The notes under the pieces: generated by a model
The model's database searches: none
What the model saw: the letters and a program-made list of their open reading frames with translations, nothing else
Told to the model about the DNA's origin: nothing
Part shown: one piece after another, positions 7,182 to 13,955 of the stretch
How positions within the stretch are numbered: the stretch's first letter is position 1
How the letters are laid out: the number at the start of each line of letters is the position of its first letter
Translations under genes and position numbers: made by a program
Virus record (IMG/VR): IMGVR_UViG_3300000115_000137
Location: 1 to 27,919 of that record
Direction: 5' to 3' (one strand)
DNA length: 27,919 nucleotides
Origin: a virus

Positions 7182-7543
7182 CAGTACCGGCTTCTGGCCT
7201 TTTTGCTCGTAATACTCGCTCTAGACTTCCTCTTGCCAGAATCAGTATTTCCAGTAAACCCGTCTCCCATACCGCTCTTCTTGACAACAACCTTAGTGCC
7301 CTTGCTCTTCGCAGCAGAACCCTTACCCTTCTTGGACTTTGTCCGATAGTTGGTAGTGGTCCTAGAAGAGACGCGACCGTTTTTTGCGCTCGAAGAAGTA
7401 GTGGACTTAGACTGAGACTTAGTCTTGCCAAGCTTGCTCTTCGTTTTGGTGCGGGTTACTGTAGCCCCAGACTTAGTGGTCATGGTCCTAGTCTTCCTCT
7501 TGACACCGTCCTCTTGAGACTTAGTGGTTGTGATTCGTGGCAT
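7181..7543 (-). CDS. Low-complexity Ser/Thr/Lys-rich protein
   Basis: This 120-aa protein consists almost wholly of Lys, Arg, Ser, Thr and Gly (for example TKTKSKLGKTKSQSKSTTSS). It has no recognisable folded domain. The charge and composition resemble histone-tail-like or virion DNA-condensing proteins; this is inference. It is the first gene of the minus-strand structural block and starts only 28 bp from the divergent plus-strand gene at 7572. Confidence 0.5.
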   Translation of the reverse strand: MPRITTTKSQEDGVKRKTRTMTTKSGATVTRTKTKSKLGKTKSQSKSTTSSSAKNGRVSSRTTTNYRTKSKKGKGSAAKSKGTKVVVKKSGMGDGFTGNTDSGKRKSRASITSKKARSRY

Positions 7544-7556
7544 ATCAAATATCTTG
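7528..7556 (+). promoter_or_regulatory. Bacteroidota-type promoter for the lone plus-strand gene
   Basis: TTG at 7528-7530 and TATCTTG at 7550-7556 are separated by 19 nt. They fit the TTG-N19/20-TAnnTTTG consensus in its shortened form. The ATG of the gene at 7572 follows 15 bp later. Confidence 0.5.
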
Positions 7557-7571
7557 TGACAGCAAATTACA

Positions 7572-8000
7572 ATGAACTATTTAAAGTACTGGCGCGTCAT
7601 ACGATACTTCATAAGGGGTAAGTATGGGATAACCAACGCCGACCTAGAGATGCTCATCTTCCTATACGATGAGCCATACTTTACTAAAGCCAAATTCTCG
7701 GAATTTGACAAGGTCTTCTCATGGGATAAAGACCGCTTTGAACGATTGAGAAGGAATGGTTGGGTAGAGAAAGTATCCGTAGAGTCAAAGTCAAGACTCG
7801 GCGTATACAACCTGACATACAAAGCCAAGCGCGTGATAGGATATATGTACGCACTGATAGACGGCAAGGAGTTCCCTACCGATGACCAAAAGAACCCATC
7901 CTTTAAGCGCAACGTGAAGTATACCGATAAGGTCTACCGAAATGCCATGATGGAGATAAATGAGTTCACAAGACAACGACGACGTCGCGCTCAGAAATAA
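7572..8000 (+). CDS. Small basic protein, possible winged-helix DNA-binding protein
   Basis: This 142-aa protein begins MNYLKYWRVIRYFIRGKYGI. The segment TNADLEMLIFLYDEPYFTKA, then WDKDRFERLRRNGWVEKV and YNLTYKAKRVIGYMYALIDG, reads like the helix-helix-strand order of a MarR-type winged helix. The end is very basic (TRQRRRRAQK). Similar proteins are, as I recall, common in phages of marine Flavobacteria, without a proven role. It is the only plus-strand gene between two minus-strand blocks. Its 3' end overlaps groES tail-to-tail by 35 bp. A regulator or a DNA-contacting virion protein would both fit. Confidence 0.55.
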   Translation: MNYLKYWRVIRYFIRGKYGITNADLEMLIFLYDEPYFTKAKFSEFDKVFSWDKDRFERLRRNGWVEKVSVESKSRLGVYNLTYKAKRVIGYMYALIDGKEFPTDDQKNPSFKRNVKYTDKVYRNAMMEINEFTRQRRRRAQK

Positions 8001-8223
8001 TGGTGCGCGCAGTGCCGTCGATGAGCATGGTGTAGCTGGCACGCTTGTCGTAGTACAGGTCGTCGCCAGAGACGATGGTGCCTACGTCGGTGCCCGAAGC
8101 CACAACAATGCCACGACCGTAGCGGAGCTGGTTCTTGTCTTCGGCGCTGAGCAAAAGGCCACTCTCGGTGGTCACCTCCTCCTTGACCTCGTCGAGGATA
8201 ATGTATTTTCCTATAGGACGCAT
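7966..8223 (-). CDS. groES: Co-chaperonin GroES
   Basis: This 85-aa protein is slightly shorter than bacterial GroES (about 97). It begins MRPIGKYIILDEVKEE. It has a mobile-loop-like segment TTESGLLLSAEDK, where GLLL stands for the usual GIVL that contacts GroEL, followed by a GRGIVVASG turn. GroES caps the GroEL chamber for ATP-driven folding in the cytoplasm. Here it is the third gene of a groEL-unknown-groES operon, the reverse of the usual bacterial order, and overlaps the unknown gene by 13 bp. It likely works with the phage GroEL, perhaps on capsid or tail proteins; that target is inferred. Confidence 0.85.
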   Translation of the reverse strand: MRPIGKYIILDEVKEEVTTESGLLLSAEDKNQLRYGRGIVVASGTDVGTIVSGDDLYYDKRASYTMLIDGTARTIISERDVVVVL

Positions 8224-8468
8224 TGAATAAAAATTGGTGTCAGCGGACCCACATAGGCGCCCGCAATATTAAAATCGAAATACTCCATCGCCTCAACCTC
8301 ACTCATACCGTGCTCGTTGACGAGCAGCTCCATGATGCGGCCCGTATCGTAACACGTCCGCCAACCCTCGTCAACCTCCGTGATGCCGATGATGGCTTCG
8401 TCAAAACCGTCGGCGAAAAGGGTATTAGCGCCTAAAGGCTCCAGCCACCTCTCTATATATTCCCTCAT
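8211..8468 (-). CDS. Unknown 85-aa protein between groEL and groES
   Basis: It begins MREYIERWLEPLG and contains FADGFDEAIIGITEVDEGWR, a YDTGRIMELLVNEHGMS segment, and YFDFNIAGAYVG near the end. Proteins with an FADGFDEA...GMS..EA.EYF.FN..GA pattern are, as I recall, conserved in various phages without a known function. It has ATGA coupling to groEL upstream and overlaps groES downstream. One copy of the 14-bp dispersed palindrome (8312-8325) encodes its LVNE. Its co-expression with the chaperonin is clear; a part in folding is only a guess. Confidence 0.65.
   Translation of the reverse strand: MREYIERWLEPLGANTLFADGFDEAIIGITEVDEGWRTCYDTGRIMELLVNEHGMSEVEAMEYFDFNIAGAYVGPLTPIFIQCVL
8312..8325. 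repeat. Dispersed palindrome copy 1 (in the 85-aa gene)
   Basis: GCTCGTTGACGAGC, identical to the other copies. On the minus strand the host gene reads it as Leu-Val-Asn-Glu. Flanks T and A extend the symmetry to 16 bp. Confidence 0.9.
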
Positions 8469-9997
8469 GCCCGTGCGAGAGTAATGATGGCCCGAGTGCT
8501 GAGGATGGTGACGGCAACGCTGACAGCGTTTTGCAATGCCGTCTTGGTCACGCGAGCCGGGTCGATGATGCCCATCTCCATAAGGTCGCCGTACTCGCCG
8601 CTCTTAACATCGAAACCAAAGCCGTCGTCAGTCATACTGTAGTCGTAGTCGACACCAGCGTTGGTCATGATTTGGTCCATGGGGGCGCGAAGAGCCGCGC
8701 AAAGGATGTCGGAAGCAATGCCGCCAGAAAGGGTAGAGCTGATGTTGTACAGCGTGACGCCAGCGCCGGGAACGACGCCGTCCTGCATAGCAGCGCGGAC
8801 AGCGCACACAGCATCGTCGACACGGTCGTATAGCTCCTTCTGCTCCAAGTCAGTATGGCCACCGACCTCAATGACGCCAATGCCGCCGGTGAGGCCCGCG
8901 ATGCGTTGATGGATGAAGTCTTTGTCTCCCTTGCGCTGGGCAAGCTTATGAGCCTCGTGAAGCTCAGCAATGCGCTCGTCGACGCCGTCCTCGCGAGCCT
9001 CCTTGACGATGATTGTCTCGCCACGACCCACAACAATGCGGTCCGCAAAACCCAAGTCGCCAAGGTCCATAAGGCTTAAGTCGTCGCCCGTCTTCTCACT
9101 GTAGTACGTGGCACCAACAATAACCGCCAAGTCTTGCATAAGCTCGTGCTGCTTATACCCGAAATTGGGAGGAGGAACAACGCAGACCTTTAATCCCTTC
9201 TTGACCACATTGGCAGCAAGGGTGTTGATGACGTGAGTGCTGCACGGAGCAACGATGAGAAGACGCTTGCCCTCACGGATGATAGGACCCAAGACGTTCT
9301 CGATAGCCAAGACGTTGTTTATCTCACTGTCGCAAACCATAACGTGGCAGTCCTCTAAGACGCACTCGTCACGACTCTGGTCGTTGACAAACAACTCGCT
9401 CGAATAACCACGGTCGAGCTTGAGCCCGTGGGTGACGTTGAAGCCGGTGTCGCTGGTCATGCTCTTCTCGACAGTGACAACACCGTCTTTGCCCACCTTG
9501 CCATATACGTCAGCAATCAACTTCCCAATAGCCCTGTCGTTGTTGGCGCTGATAGTAGCTACGTTGCGAACGTGCTTCTTAGTTAAACGACGACTGCGAC
9601 TGTCAATGTCCGCAACAACACCGCGAGTAAGCTCGACCAACTCGCGCAATACATCCGTCTTGTTGGCGTCGTCCAGCTTAGCAATACCACCCTTGACCAA
9701 AGCCTCAGCCAAAACAATGCTCGTAGTAGTACCATCACCCGCCTCACTGGCCGTCCGGTCAGCAGCCTCCTTCATCATGCGGACAGCTAAGTTCTCGACA
9801 GGGTCAAGCAAGTCCACAGCCTTAGCCACAGTAACACCGTCCTTGGTAACTGTAATGCCATGGGTGTGGTGAGGACTCTCGATAAGTACCGTCTGGCCGC
9901 TCGGGCCAAGCGTGGACTTTACCGCCTTGGATAACTGCTCAATGCCACGGATGAGCTTGTCGCCTTCGAAGTGAAGGTCTTTAGGTATTTCATTCAT
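8465..9997 (-). CDS. groEL: Chaperonin GroEL (60 kDa family)
   Basis: This 510-aa protein is shorter than E. coli GroEL (548). It has the nucleotide-binding segments STLGPSGQTV (residues 28-37), TKDGVTVAKA (51-60) and AGDGTTT (86-92, with the conserved Asp88). A VDDAV...RAAMQDGVVPGAG segment near residue 390 holds the second ATP-pocket Asp region. It ends at ILSTRAIITLARA and has no Gly-Gly-Met tail. It folds proteins in the cytoplasm in an ATP cycle with GroES. It is the first gene of a leftward operon whose promoter lies at 10005-10035 and contains two TGTCGG-type boxes. It may help fold virion proteins or replace host GroEL; this is inference. Confidence 0.95.
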   Translation of the reverse strand: MNEIPKDLHFEGDKLIRGIEQLSKAVKSTLGPSGQTVLIESPHHTHGITVTKDGVTVAKAVDLLDPVENLAVRMMKEAADRTASEAGDGTTTSIVLAEALVKGGIAKLDDANKTDVLRELVELTRGVVADIDSRSRRLTKKHVRNVATISANNDRAIGKLIADVYGKVGKDGVVTVEKSMTSDTGFNVTHGLKLDRGYSSELFVNDQSRDECVLEDCHVMVCDSEINNVLAIENVLGPIIREGKRLLIVAPCSTHVINTLAANVVKKGLKVCVVPPPNFGYKQHELMQDLAVIVGATYYSEKTGDDLSLMDLGDLGFADRIVVGRGETIIVKEAREDGVDERIAELHEAHKLAQRKGDKDFIHQRIAGLTGGIGVIEVGGHTDLEQKELYDRVDDAVCAVRAAMQDGVVPGAGVTLYNISSTLSGGIASDILCAALRAPMDQIMTNAGVDYDYSMTDDGFGFDVKSGEYGDLMEMGIIDPARVTKTALQNAVSVAVTILSTRAIITLARA

Positions 9998-10015
9998 AGT
10001 CCAACGAAGGTACTA

Positions 10016-10192
<177 letters not shown>

Positions 10193-10198
10193 AAACAA

Positions 10199-10226
10199 GA
10201 ACACCCCGGACTTTTCCGAGGTGCTC
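10199..10226 (-). terminator. Possible minus-strand hairpin terminator
   Basis: On the minus strand the arms GAGCACCTCGGA and TCCGGGGTGTTC pair over 12 bp with two G-U pairs and an AAAG loop. A T-rich TTGTTTGT follows. It could insulate groEL from leftward transcription. On the plus strand the pairing has two mismatches. Confidence 0.4.
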
Positions 10227-10435
10227 CACCTTAACCAAATTGCTCGCACTTGTCTGCTTGCAATAAAAAGGTAGAGTTTTTTAAGTAGGTGTACGTAGTG
10301 TTTGGGTTCTATAGCGTTTGACGTAGGCCAGCCCAAATCTGAAGTCAACTTTTTTCGATAGGGGGGGGTCATGTTTTGGATTCCGCATCCGGATTGTTTG
10401 GCGTTTTCTGTGGGCGTACCACCACCGCCACCTCC

Positions 10436-10449
10436 GCTCGTTGACGAGC
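10436..10449. repeat. Dispersed palindrome copy 2 (non-coding)
   Basis: GCTCGTTGACGAGC in the C-rich part of the control region. A decayed relative (GCTCGTCGAACGACC) starts about 11 bp further right. Confidence 0.9.
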
Positions 10450-10612
10450 ACCACCACCCGCGCTCGTCGAACGACCACCTCCCGTCCCCTGCCTGTAACG
10501 AATGGCATCCCCCCACCCCATCCACGCATCCCCCGAAGAGACATGGGGAGGGTCCGCTTTACCCCACCCCATGTCCCGCTCACCTGTAACGTCTCGCCTG
10601 TAGCCCTGCACT

Positions 10613-10626
10613 GCTCGTTGACGAGC
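10613..10626. repeat. Dispersed palindrome copy 3 (non-coding)
   Basis: GCTCGTTGACGAGC with T and A flanks, 76 bp upstream of the TTG element of the 10737 gene's promoter. Confidence 0.9.
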
Positions 10627-10701
10627 ACCTTGTGTGTCTCGCCCTGTTGACGCGCTCCGTGGTCGGTTCACACCCGTTGGCTATTAAATATCACTTCTGT
10701 C

Positions 10702-10732
10702 TTGTGAGATTAGAAATGTTGTCGTACACTTG
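10702..10732 (+). promoter_or_regulatory. Bacteroidota-type promoter for the 10737 gene
   Basis: TTG (10702-10704), 20 nt, then TACACTTG (10725-10732). The AT-rich stretch before it (TTAAATATCACTTC) resembles those before the promoters at 12278, 13400 and 15233. The ATG lies 4 bp downstream, so the transcript should be nearly leaderless. Confidence 0.65.
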
Positions 10733-10736
10733 TGCT

Positions 10737-11435
10737 ATGCAAAATACAAACACCCCCCAAGCGGACGCGCCGACCGCTACCAACTACAAGTTCGGCGGAG
10801 GTTTCACCACCAACACCATCACCACTGCTGTCGACAAGATTGGCAAGCTAAAGGCTGAGGCTTTCGACAGGTCACTTGCCCTCGGCGAGAAATTGCCGCA
10901 GGTCTCAGAGGCTTGGAAGGAGACGCTGAAGGAGCAGTTCAAGGCTAACCCTGACTTGCCCAATGGATGGGACCAAGCTGTTCCCCACCTCACCAATGGC
11001 ATGAGCCGGTCATGGATGAACAAGCTGATTCAGGCGGCGAAGAGTGCCACCCCTGAGTTGGTCGAGGCGTACAAGTTGGCTGAGCAGGAGAAGAAGCAAG
11101 ACCCAAGTGTCGAGCGGTTCATCGACTACTGCAAGGCTTGCGCTGATTCGGCTGATGGCGAGAAGGTGGAAGCGGGCGATACGCGCTCGTCAACGAGCGG
11201 CAAGTACGTTGGTCAATTCCAAGTGAGCGGAGCTTGCCCACAGGCTGTTCGCATCACTCCCGGACGAGTCATCGAGACTGAGGCTGAGGAGGAGGACATC
11301 ATCGTCGGTCTCGCCATCCTGCGTGAGGCTCTCCTTGCGTCCGGCATGACCAAGGCGGCGGCGGCCATCCGCCCTGTCAAGGACGAGGAGCTGATGGCCC
11401 ATGTCACTTCATGGATGACCACCGAGCCTGCGTAA
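10737..11435 (+). CDS. Unknown 232-aa protein, first gene of the rightward region
   Basis: The ATG at 10737 (MQNTNTPQADAPTATNYKFG) is chosen because a promoter ends 4 bp before it. An in-frame GTG further upstream would start before that promoter. The product is mainly helical and charged in the middle (EAYKLAEQEKKQDPSVERF), with a short Ser/Thr part (DTRSSTSGKY) that comes from an embedded palindrome at 11185. It ends in an acidic-helical region (ETEAEEEDIIVGLAILREAL). No known family was recognised. As the first rightward gene with its own promoter and terminator it is likely well expressed, perhaps early. Confidence 0.7.
   Translation: MQNTNTPQADAPTATNYKFGGGFTTNTITTAVDKIGKLKAEAFDRSLALGEKLPQVSEAWKETLKEQFKANPDLPNGWDQAVPHLTNGMSRSWMNKLIQAAKSATPELVEAYKLAEQEKKQDPSVERFIDYCKACADSADGEKVEAGDTRSSTSGKYVGQFQVSGACPQAVRITPGRVIETEAEEEDIIVGLAILREALLASGMTKAAAAIRPVKDEELMAHVTSWMTTEPA
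11185..11198. repeat. Dispersed palindrome copy 4 (in the 232-aa gene)
   Basis: GCTCGTCAACGAGC, read in this gene as Arg-Ser-Ser-Thr-Ser rather than Leu-Val-Asn-Glu. C and G flanks extend the symmetry. Confidence 0.9.
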
Positions 11436-11437
11436 CT

Positions 11438-11451
11438 GCTCGTCAACGAGC
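11438..11451. repeat. Dispersed palindrome copy 5 (directly after a stop codon)
   Basis: GCTCGTCAACGAGC starts 3 bp after the TAA of the preceding gene and is followed by GGCCCCT and the terminator at 11460. Confidence 0.9.
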
Positions 11452-11459
11452 GGCCCCTG

Positions 11460-11487
11460 CCTCGCAACCTTCGGGTTGCGGGGTTTT
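11460..11487 (+). terminator. Rho-independent terminator with TTCG loop
   Basis: The stem CCTCGCAACC pairs with GGTTGCGGGG (10 bp, one G-U) around a TTCG tetraloop, and TTTT follows. It ends the 10737-11435 unit. Confidence 0.8.
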
Positions 11488-11518
11488 GGTGGTGCAACCC
11501 ATTAACAAACACAATGCT

Positions 11519-11935
11519 ATGAAGCGCAACAAGAGAAACAATGACGGCTACCAAGGGAAGGTAGAGTTCTGGGAGGACCAATTGGCCCTCGCAAAACAGG
11601 CGAAGGAGTTCGCCCTTGTGGACCACTCACGCTACTCCCTCGAGCGTTGCAGGGAGAGCCTTGCATACTTCAAGGGCAAGCGGGCCGCCTACCTTGAGCA
11701 AAAGGCAAAGTCGGATGCTCCGATGATGCCCCGTCCTGAGGACGCACATCAGCGGGCGTTGGATGCTTGCCGCAGTAAGTTCGAGGGCTTGTCTGAGTCC
11801 GAGCGACTGATGCTCGCCAACAAGTTCATCACGGACGGGTTGGGAGTGGGCATCCCGTTGAACAACACCATGGCCTTCCTACAGGAGGCGGGCGTGATAT
11901 CGGACACGGAGTTGATGCACTCCATCACGTTCTGA
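11519..11935 (+). CDS. Unknown 138-aa helical protein
   Basis: The ATG at 11519 (MKRNKRNNDGYQGKVEFWED) is chosen because the longer frame would run back through the terminator and palindrome of the previous gene. The protein is mostly charged helix (LALAKQAKEFALVDHSRYSL, YFKGKRAAYLEQKAK) with a C-terminal part SESERLMLANKFITDGLGVG. No catalytic motif is visible. It sits between two terminators in a single-gene unit, but no good promoter was found in the 30 bp before it. Confidence 0.6.
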   Translation: MKRNKRNNDGYQGKVEFWEDQLALAKQAKEFALVDHSRYSLERCRESLAYFKGKRAAYLEQKAKSDAPMMPRPEDAHQRALDACRSKFEGLSESERLMLANKFITDGLGVGIPLNNTMAFLQEAGVISDTELMHSITF

Positions 11936-11938
11936 ACT

Positions 11939-11952
11939 GCTCGTTGACGAGC
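11939..11952. repeat. Dispersed palindrome copy 6 (directly after a stop codon)
   Basis: GCTCGTTGACGAGC begins 3 bp after the TGA of the 11519 gene. GGCCCCT and a terminator follow, as after copy 5. Confidence 0.9.
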
Positions 11953-11961
11953 GGCCCCTCG

Positions 11962-11988
11962 CCTCGCACCTCTCCGGTGCGGGGTCTT
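11962..11988 (+). terminator. Rho-independent terminator
   Basis: The stem CCTCGCACC pairs with GGTGCGGGG (9 bp, one G-U) around a TCTCC loop, followed by TCTTGG. The T-tract is weak. Arms and layout resemble the terminator at 11460. Confidence 0.65.
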
Positions 11989-12008
11989 GGGGGTAGAAGA
12001 CATTCGAT

Positions 12009-12260
12009 ATGAGCAAAATAAATTGGAACCACTTGGTGGTCAGCTTCAGCGCACACGACCCTGAGACAACGACGGCCCGCATGGCCATGCTTTCGTTGAC
12101 CACAGGCATTCACCTCAACGACTTGGAAAATGCGGTTTGCGTTGCCTTCGAGACTGACTCCGTCATCGACGTCGAGGGCGGCGGCATTGTCCACCTCATT
12201 GAACCTGTGTCCCGCATCCCGAGCGGTGTTCGGTTCATCATCAGTAATATGCACCTTTAA
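12009..12260 (+). CDS. Unknown 83-aa protein
   Basis: It begins MSKINWNHLVVSFSAHDPET and is composed of alternating hydrophobic and acidic stretches (NAVCVAFETDSVIDVEGGGI). It ends IISNMHL. No family was recognised. It lies alone between a terminator and the next promoter. The frame is intact and its codon use resembles the neighbours. Confidence 0.55.
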   Translation: MSKINWNHLVVSFSAHDPETTTARMAMLSLTTGIHLNDLENAVCVAFETDSVIDVEGGGIVHLIEPVSRIPSGVRFIISNMHL

Positions 12261-12277
12261 ATTAAATGCTAATTCAC

Positions 12278-12308
12278 TTGCACAGACAAAACATTATTAG
12301 TACATTGC
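12278..12308 (+). promoter_or_regulatory. Bacteroidota-type promoter, near-leaderless
   Basis: TTG (12278-12280), 20 nt, then TACATTGC (12301-12308). The ATG at 12312 follows after 3 bp. The AATTCaCTTGCA context is shared with the promoters at 13400 and 15233. Confidence 0.7.
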
Positions 12309-12311
12309 ACT

Positions 12312-12602
12312 ATGTTTGAGATACAGCCCACCGCCCTCCTTGCCCCGACCTCTTCCGGGCATACTGACTTGACCGCAGTACTGGTCACCGAGTACGGCCC
12401 ATTGCAGGGTCATGCCTCACCTGTGATTAGCCGCCAAGAGGTATCGCGCTACCACAGGTTGGACTCTACCCACATCCGTGTTCGTAGGGTAGACAATGAC
12501 AACTGCTCGTTGACGAGCAGTCACGAGATGTGCTTTCACATTGGCCAACTCGTCTCTGATTCACCCTTGCTCGAAGCGGCAAAAATCGTCCTCAACAAAT
12601 GA
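12312..12602 (+). CDS. Unknown 96-aa protein
   Basis: It begins MFEIQPTALLAPTSSGHTDL and carries a Cys-Ser-Leu-Thr-Ser segment from an embedded palindrome (12505). It ends LLEAAKIVLNK. No family was recognised. The start is supported by the promoter just upstream, which implies a leader of only a few bases. Its stop overlaps the next ATG as ATGA, so it begins a three-gene coupled unit. Confidence 0.6.
   Translation: MFEIQPTALLAPTSSGHTDLTAVLVTEYGPLQGHASPVISRQEVSRYHRLDSTHIRVRRVDNDNCSLTSSHEMCFHIGQLVSDSPLLEAAKIVLNK
12505..12518. repeat. Dispersed palindrome copy 7 (in the 96-aa gene)
   Basis: GCTCGTTGACGAGC, read here as Cys-Ser-Leu-Thr-Ser. T and A flanks extend the symmetry to 16 bp. Confidence 0.9.
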
Positions 12603-12739
12603 CACACATTTATTTCTGCATCACCGTATTGCTGACTATCGGCATCTTCTACCTCCTGACATACGACCCTGCTGTGGGTCTCATGTTCTCCCTTCTCACG
12701 TTCGCATTCGTCGCGGCATATTGGTTGCGCTACTCATGA
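12599..12739 (+). CDS. 46-aa two-span membrane protein
   Basis: It is joined by ATGA overlaps to the genes on both sides, which supports a real gene. The product is nearly all hydrophobic: a first span MTHIYFCITVLLTIGIFYLL, a short TYDPAVG turn, then a second span (LMFSLLTFAFVAAYW) and a basic end. A small inner-membrane protein is clear. A holin or an anti-host membrane function is only possible. Confidence 0.6.
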   Translation: MTHIYFCITVLLTIGIFYLLTYDPAVGLMFSLLTFAFVAAYWLRYS

Positions 12740-13188
12740 GATATCTTATCACTGGATGGGCGGCATCGCCCAAGGGTAGCGACACTACCCTCATCGCCTC
12801 CTTTGAGACCAAGGAGGACGCGTTCGAACAAGCCAAGACCATGTGGGACAACCACATGACGGCCATGACGATTGAGGAGATACCCTCAAGCCGTTGGCCA
12901 AAGCGATGGAGACTGCGGTGGCCTATTGGTCGCGAGGTACAGATAACGCGAGTGGCAAACGACAGGTGCGACATCGGCTACCACTTGGTTGCTCCCCTCA
13001 TCAACGGCGACGTGAGCGGTCTTGAGGCCAACGAGGAGCATCAGCTTGAGCAGTTCATCAGTCAGTATCCTGACTGCGTCTTCGAGCCTGACGAGGACGA
13101 GAACGGACACATTCAACAATCGTTTGTCAGGTGTGAGGTCACGCAAAAGCGCAATATGTGCGTCACCATCAAAGTATTTGCACGATGA
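12736..13188 (+). CDS. Unknown 150-aa protein
   Basis: The ATG at 12736 (MRYLITGWAASPKGSDTTLI) is chosen for its ATGA overlap with the membrane-protein gene. The N-terminal part contains FETKEDAFEQAKTMWDNHMT. A basic stretch follows (RWPKRWRLRWPIGREV), and an acidic region leads into the end (FEPDEDENGH). No family was recognised. Confidence 0.55.
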   Translation: MRYLITGWAASPKGSDTTLIASFETKEDAFEQAKTMWDNHMTAMTIEEIPSSRWPKRWRLRWPIGREVQITRVANDRCDIGYHLVAPLINGDVSGLEANEEHQLEQFISQYPDCVFEPDEDENGHIQQSFVRCEVTQKRNMCVTIKVFAR

Positions 13189-13385
13189 CGAAAGAGAGAA
13201 TGTTCTTCAGCCAATTGAAATCAGGCAAGTGGCATTGGCACAAAGACCTGACGACCATCACCCTTGAGATGACGACTGCACAGATGTGGGTTGTATCCAC
13301 GTTGCTTCGGCTTGTGCCTTGGTACAGGGTTTTGGTTGCGAACCAAGCCAAGATGGAGCGTATCAGGAAGAGTTTCCTAAAATAA
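13185..13385 (+). CDS. Unknown 66-aa basic protein
   Basis: The ATG at 13185 overlaps the previous stop (ATGA); an earlier in-frame ATG lies inside the preceding gene. The product begins MTKERMFFSQLKSGKWHWHK and ends KMERIRKSFLK, with a mildly hydrophobic centre (WVVSTLLRLVPWYRVLV). It ends the unit started at 12312. The role is unknown. Confidence 0.5.
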   Translation: MTKERMFFSQLKSGKWHWHKDLTTITLEMTTAQMWVVSTLLRLVPWYRVLVANQAKMERIRKSFLK

Positions 13386-13399
13386 ATATATCAATTCGC

Positions 13400-13430
13400 T
13401 TGCATAGTTCAAACATTAGTTGTACATTGC
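13400..13430 (+). promoter_or_regulatory. Bacteroidota-type promoter
   Basis: TTG (13400-13402), 20 nt, then TACATTGC (13423-13430), with upstream AATAAATATATCAATTCGC. The first ATG lies 18 bp after the second element. Confidence 0.7.
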
Positions 13431-13448
13431 GTCATCATTCAATACACC

Positions 13449-13955
13449 ATGCCACACCCAACCCCGCTCGTTGACGAGCGCAAAACAATAGACATGAAAG
13501 ACAAACTCATCAATGCCAAGGTCATCTATCCTACCCTTGGTCACACCGTACTCAGTACGGGTCAGGATGTACACCGAGACGAGAACGTCGAGGTCATTGT
13601 TCATGTAGGCACTAAGGCTTCGGGCCATGCGTGGTTCGAGTTCCACGACACCAAGTGGGACGGCGAGAAATACTACGCCGAGGGTGGCCTTGAGATTCAC
13701 GGCGGCAAGCTCGTTGACTACGATGGTGTCGGGTCGTTGCCCACTGCGGTGATGGACATCCTTACCAACGAGTTCGGCATCGACGTGACGGAGGTGTACG
13801 ACAATGACGGACAGCCCAACAAGTACAAGGTGTTCAAGTACCACGTTGACGGCAAGGCGTTCGACGATTGGAACGATGCCTATGAGTACATCCACTCACT
13901 CAACCTTGACCGCGATGCTAACCGCGCCAAGTTCAATTCAATACAAGAGCTATGA
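13449..13955 (+). CDS. Unknown 168-aa protein with a palindrome-encoded N-terminus
   Basis: Residues 1-15 (MPHPTPLVDERKTID) are largely encoded by a palindrome copy. A second in-frame ATG (MKDKLINAKVIYPTL) at 13494 could be the original start. The rest is rich in Asp and His, with segments HAWFEFHDTKWDGEKYYAEG and LTNEFGIDVTEVYDNDGQPN. No family was recognised. It opens a tightly coupled unit (ATGA and TAATG joints) running to 15213. Confidence 0.55.
   Translation: MPHPTPLVDERKTIDMKDKLINAKVIYPTLGHTVLSTGQDVHRDENVEVIVHVGTKASGHAWFEFHDTKWDGEKYYAEGGLEIHGGKLVDYDGVGSLPTAVMDILTNEFGIDVTEVYDNDGQPNKYKVFKYHVDGKAFDDWNDAYEYIHSLNLDRDANRAKFNSIQEL
13466..13479. repeat. Dispersed palindrome copy 8 (near a gene start)
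   Basis: GCTCGTTGACGAGC, read as Leu-Val-Asp-Glu at residues 7-10. C and G flanks extend the symmetry. Confidence 0.9.

Noticed and set aside
10371-10671. Pro/His-rich and Gly/Arg-rich frames on both strands of the C-rich region
   Set aside because: Open frames on both strands follow from the biased base composition. They contain palindromes and no coupling or start signals.
10632-10736. Upstream GTG start for the 232-aa protein
   Set aside because: It would begin before the promoter at 10702-10732, and the added residues look non-coding.
13709-13722. GCTCGTTGAC followed by TACG, a partial palindrome match
   Set aside because: The second arm is not kept; it encodes Lys-Leu-Val-Asp-Tyr and is probably chance.
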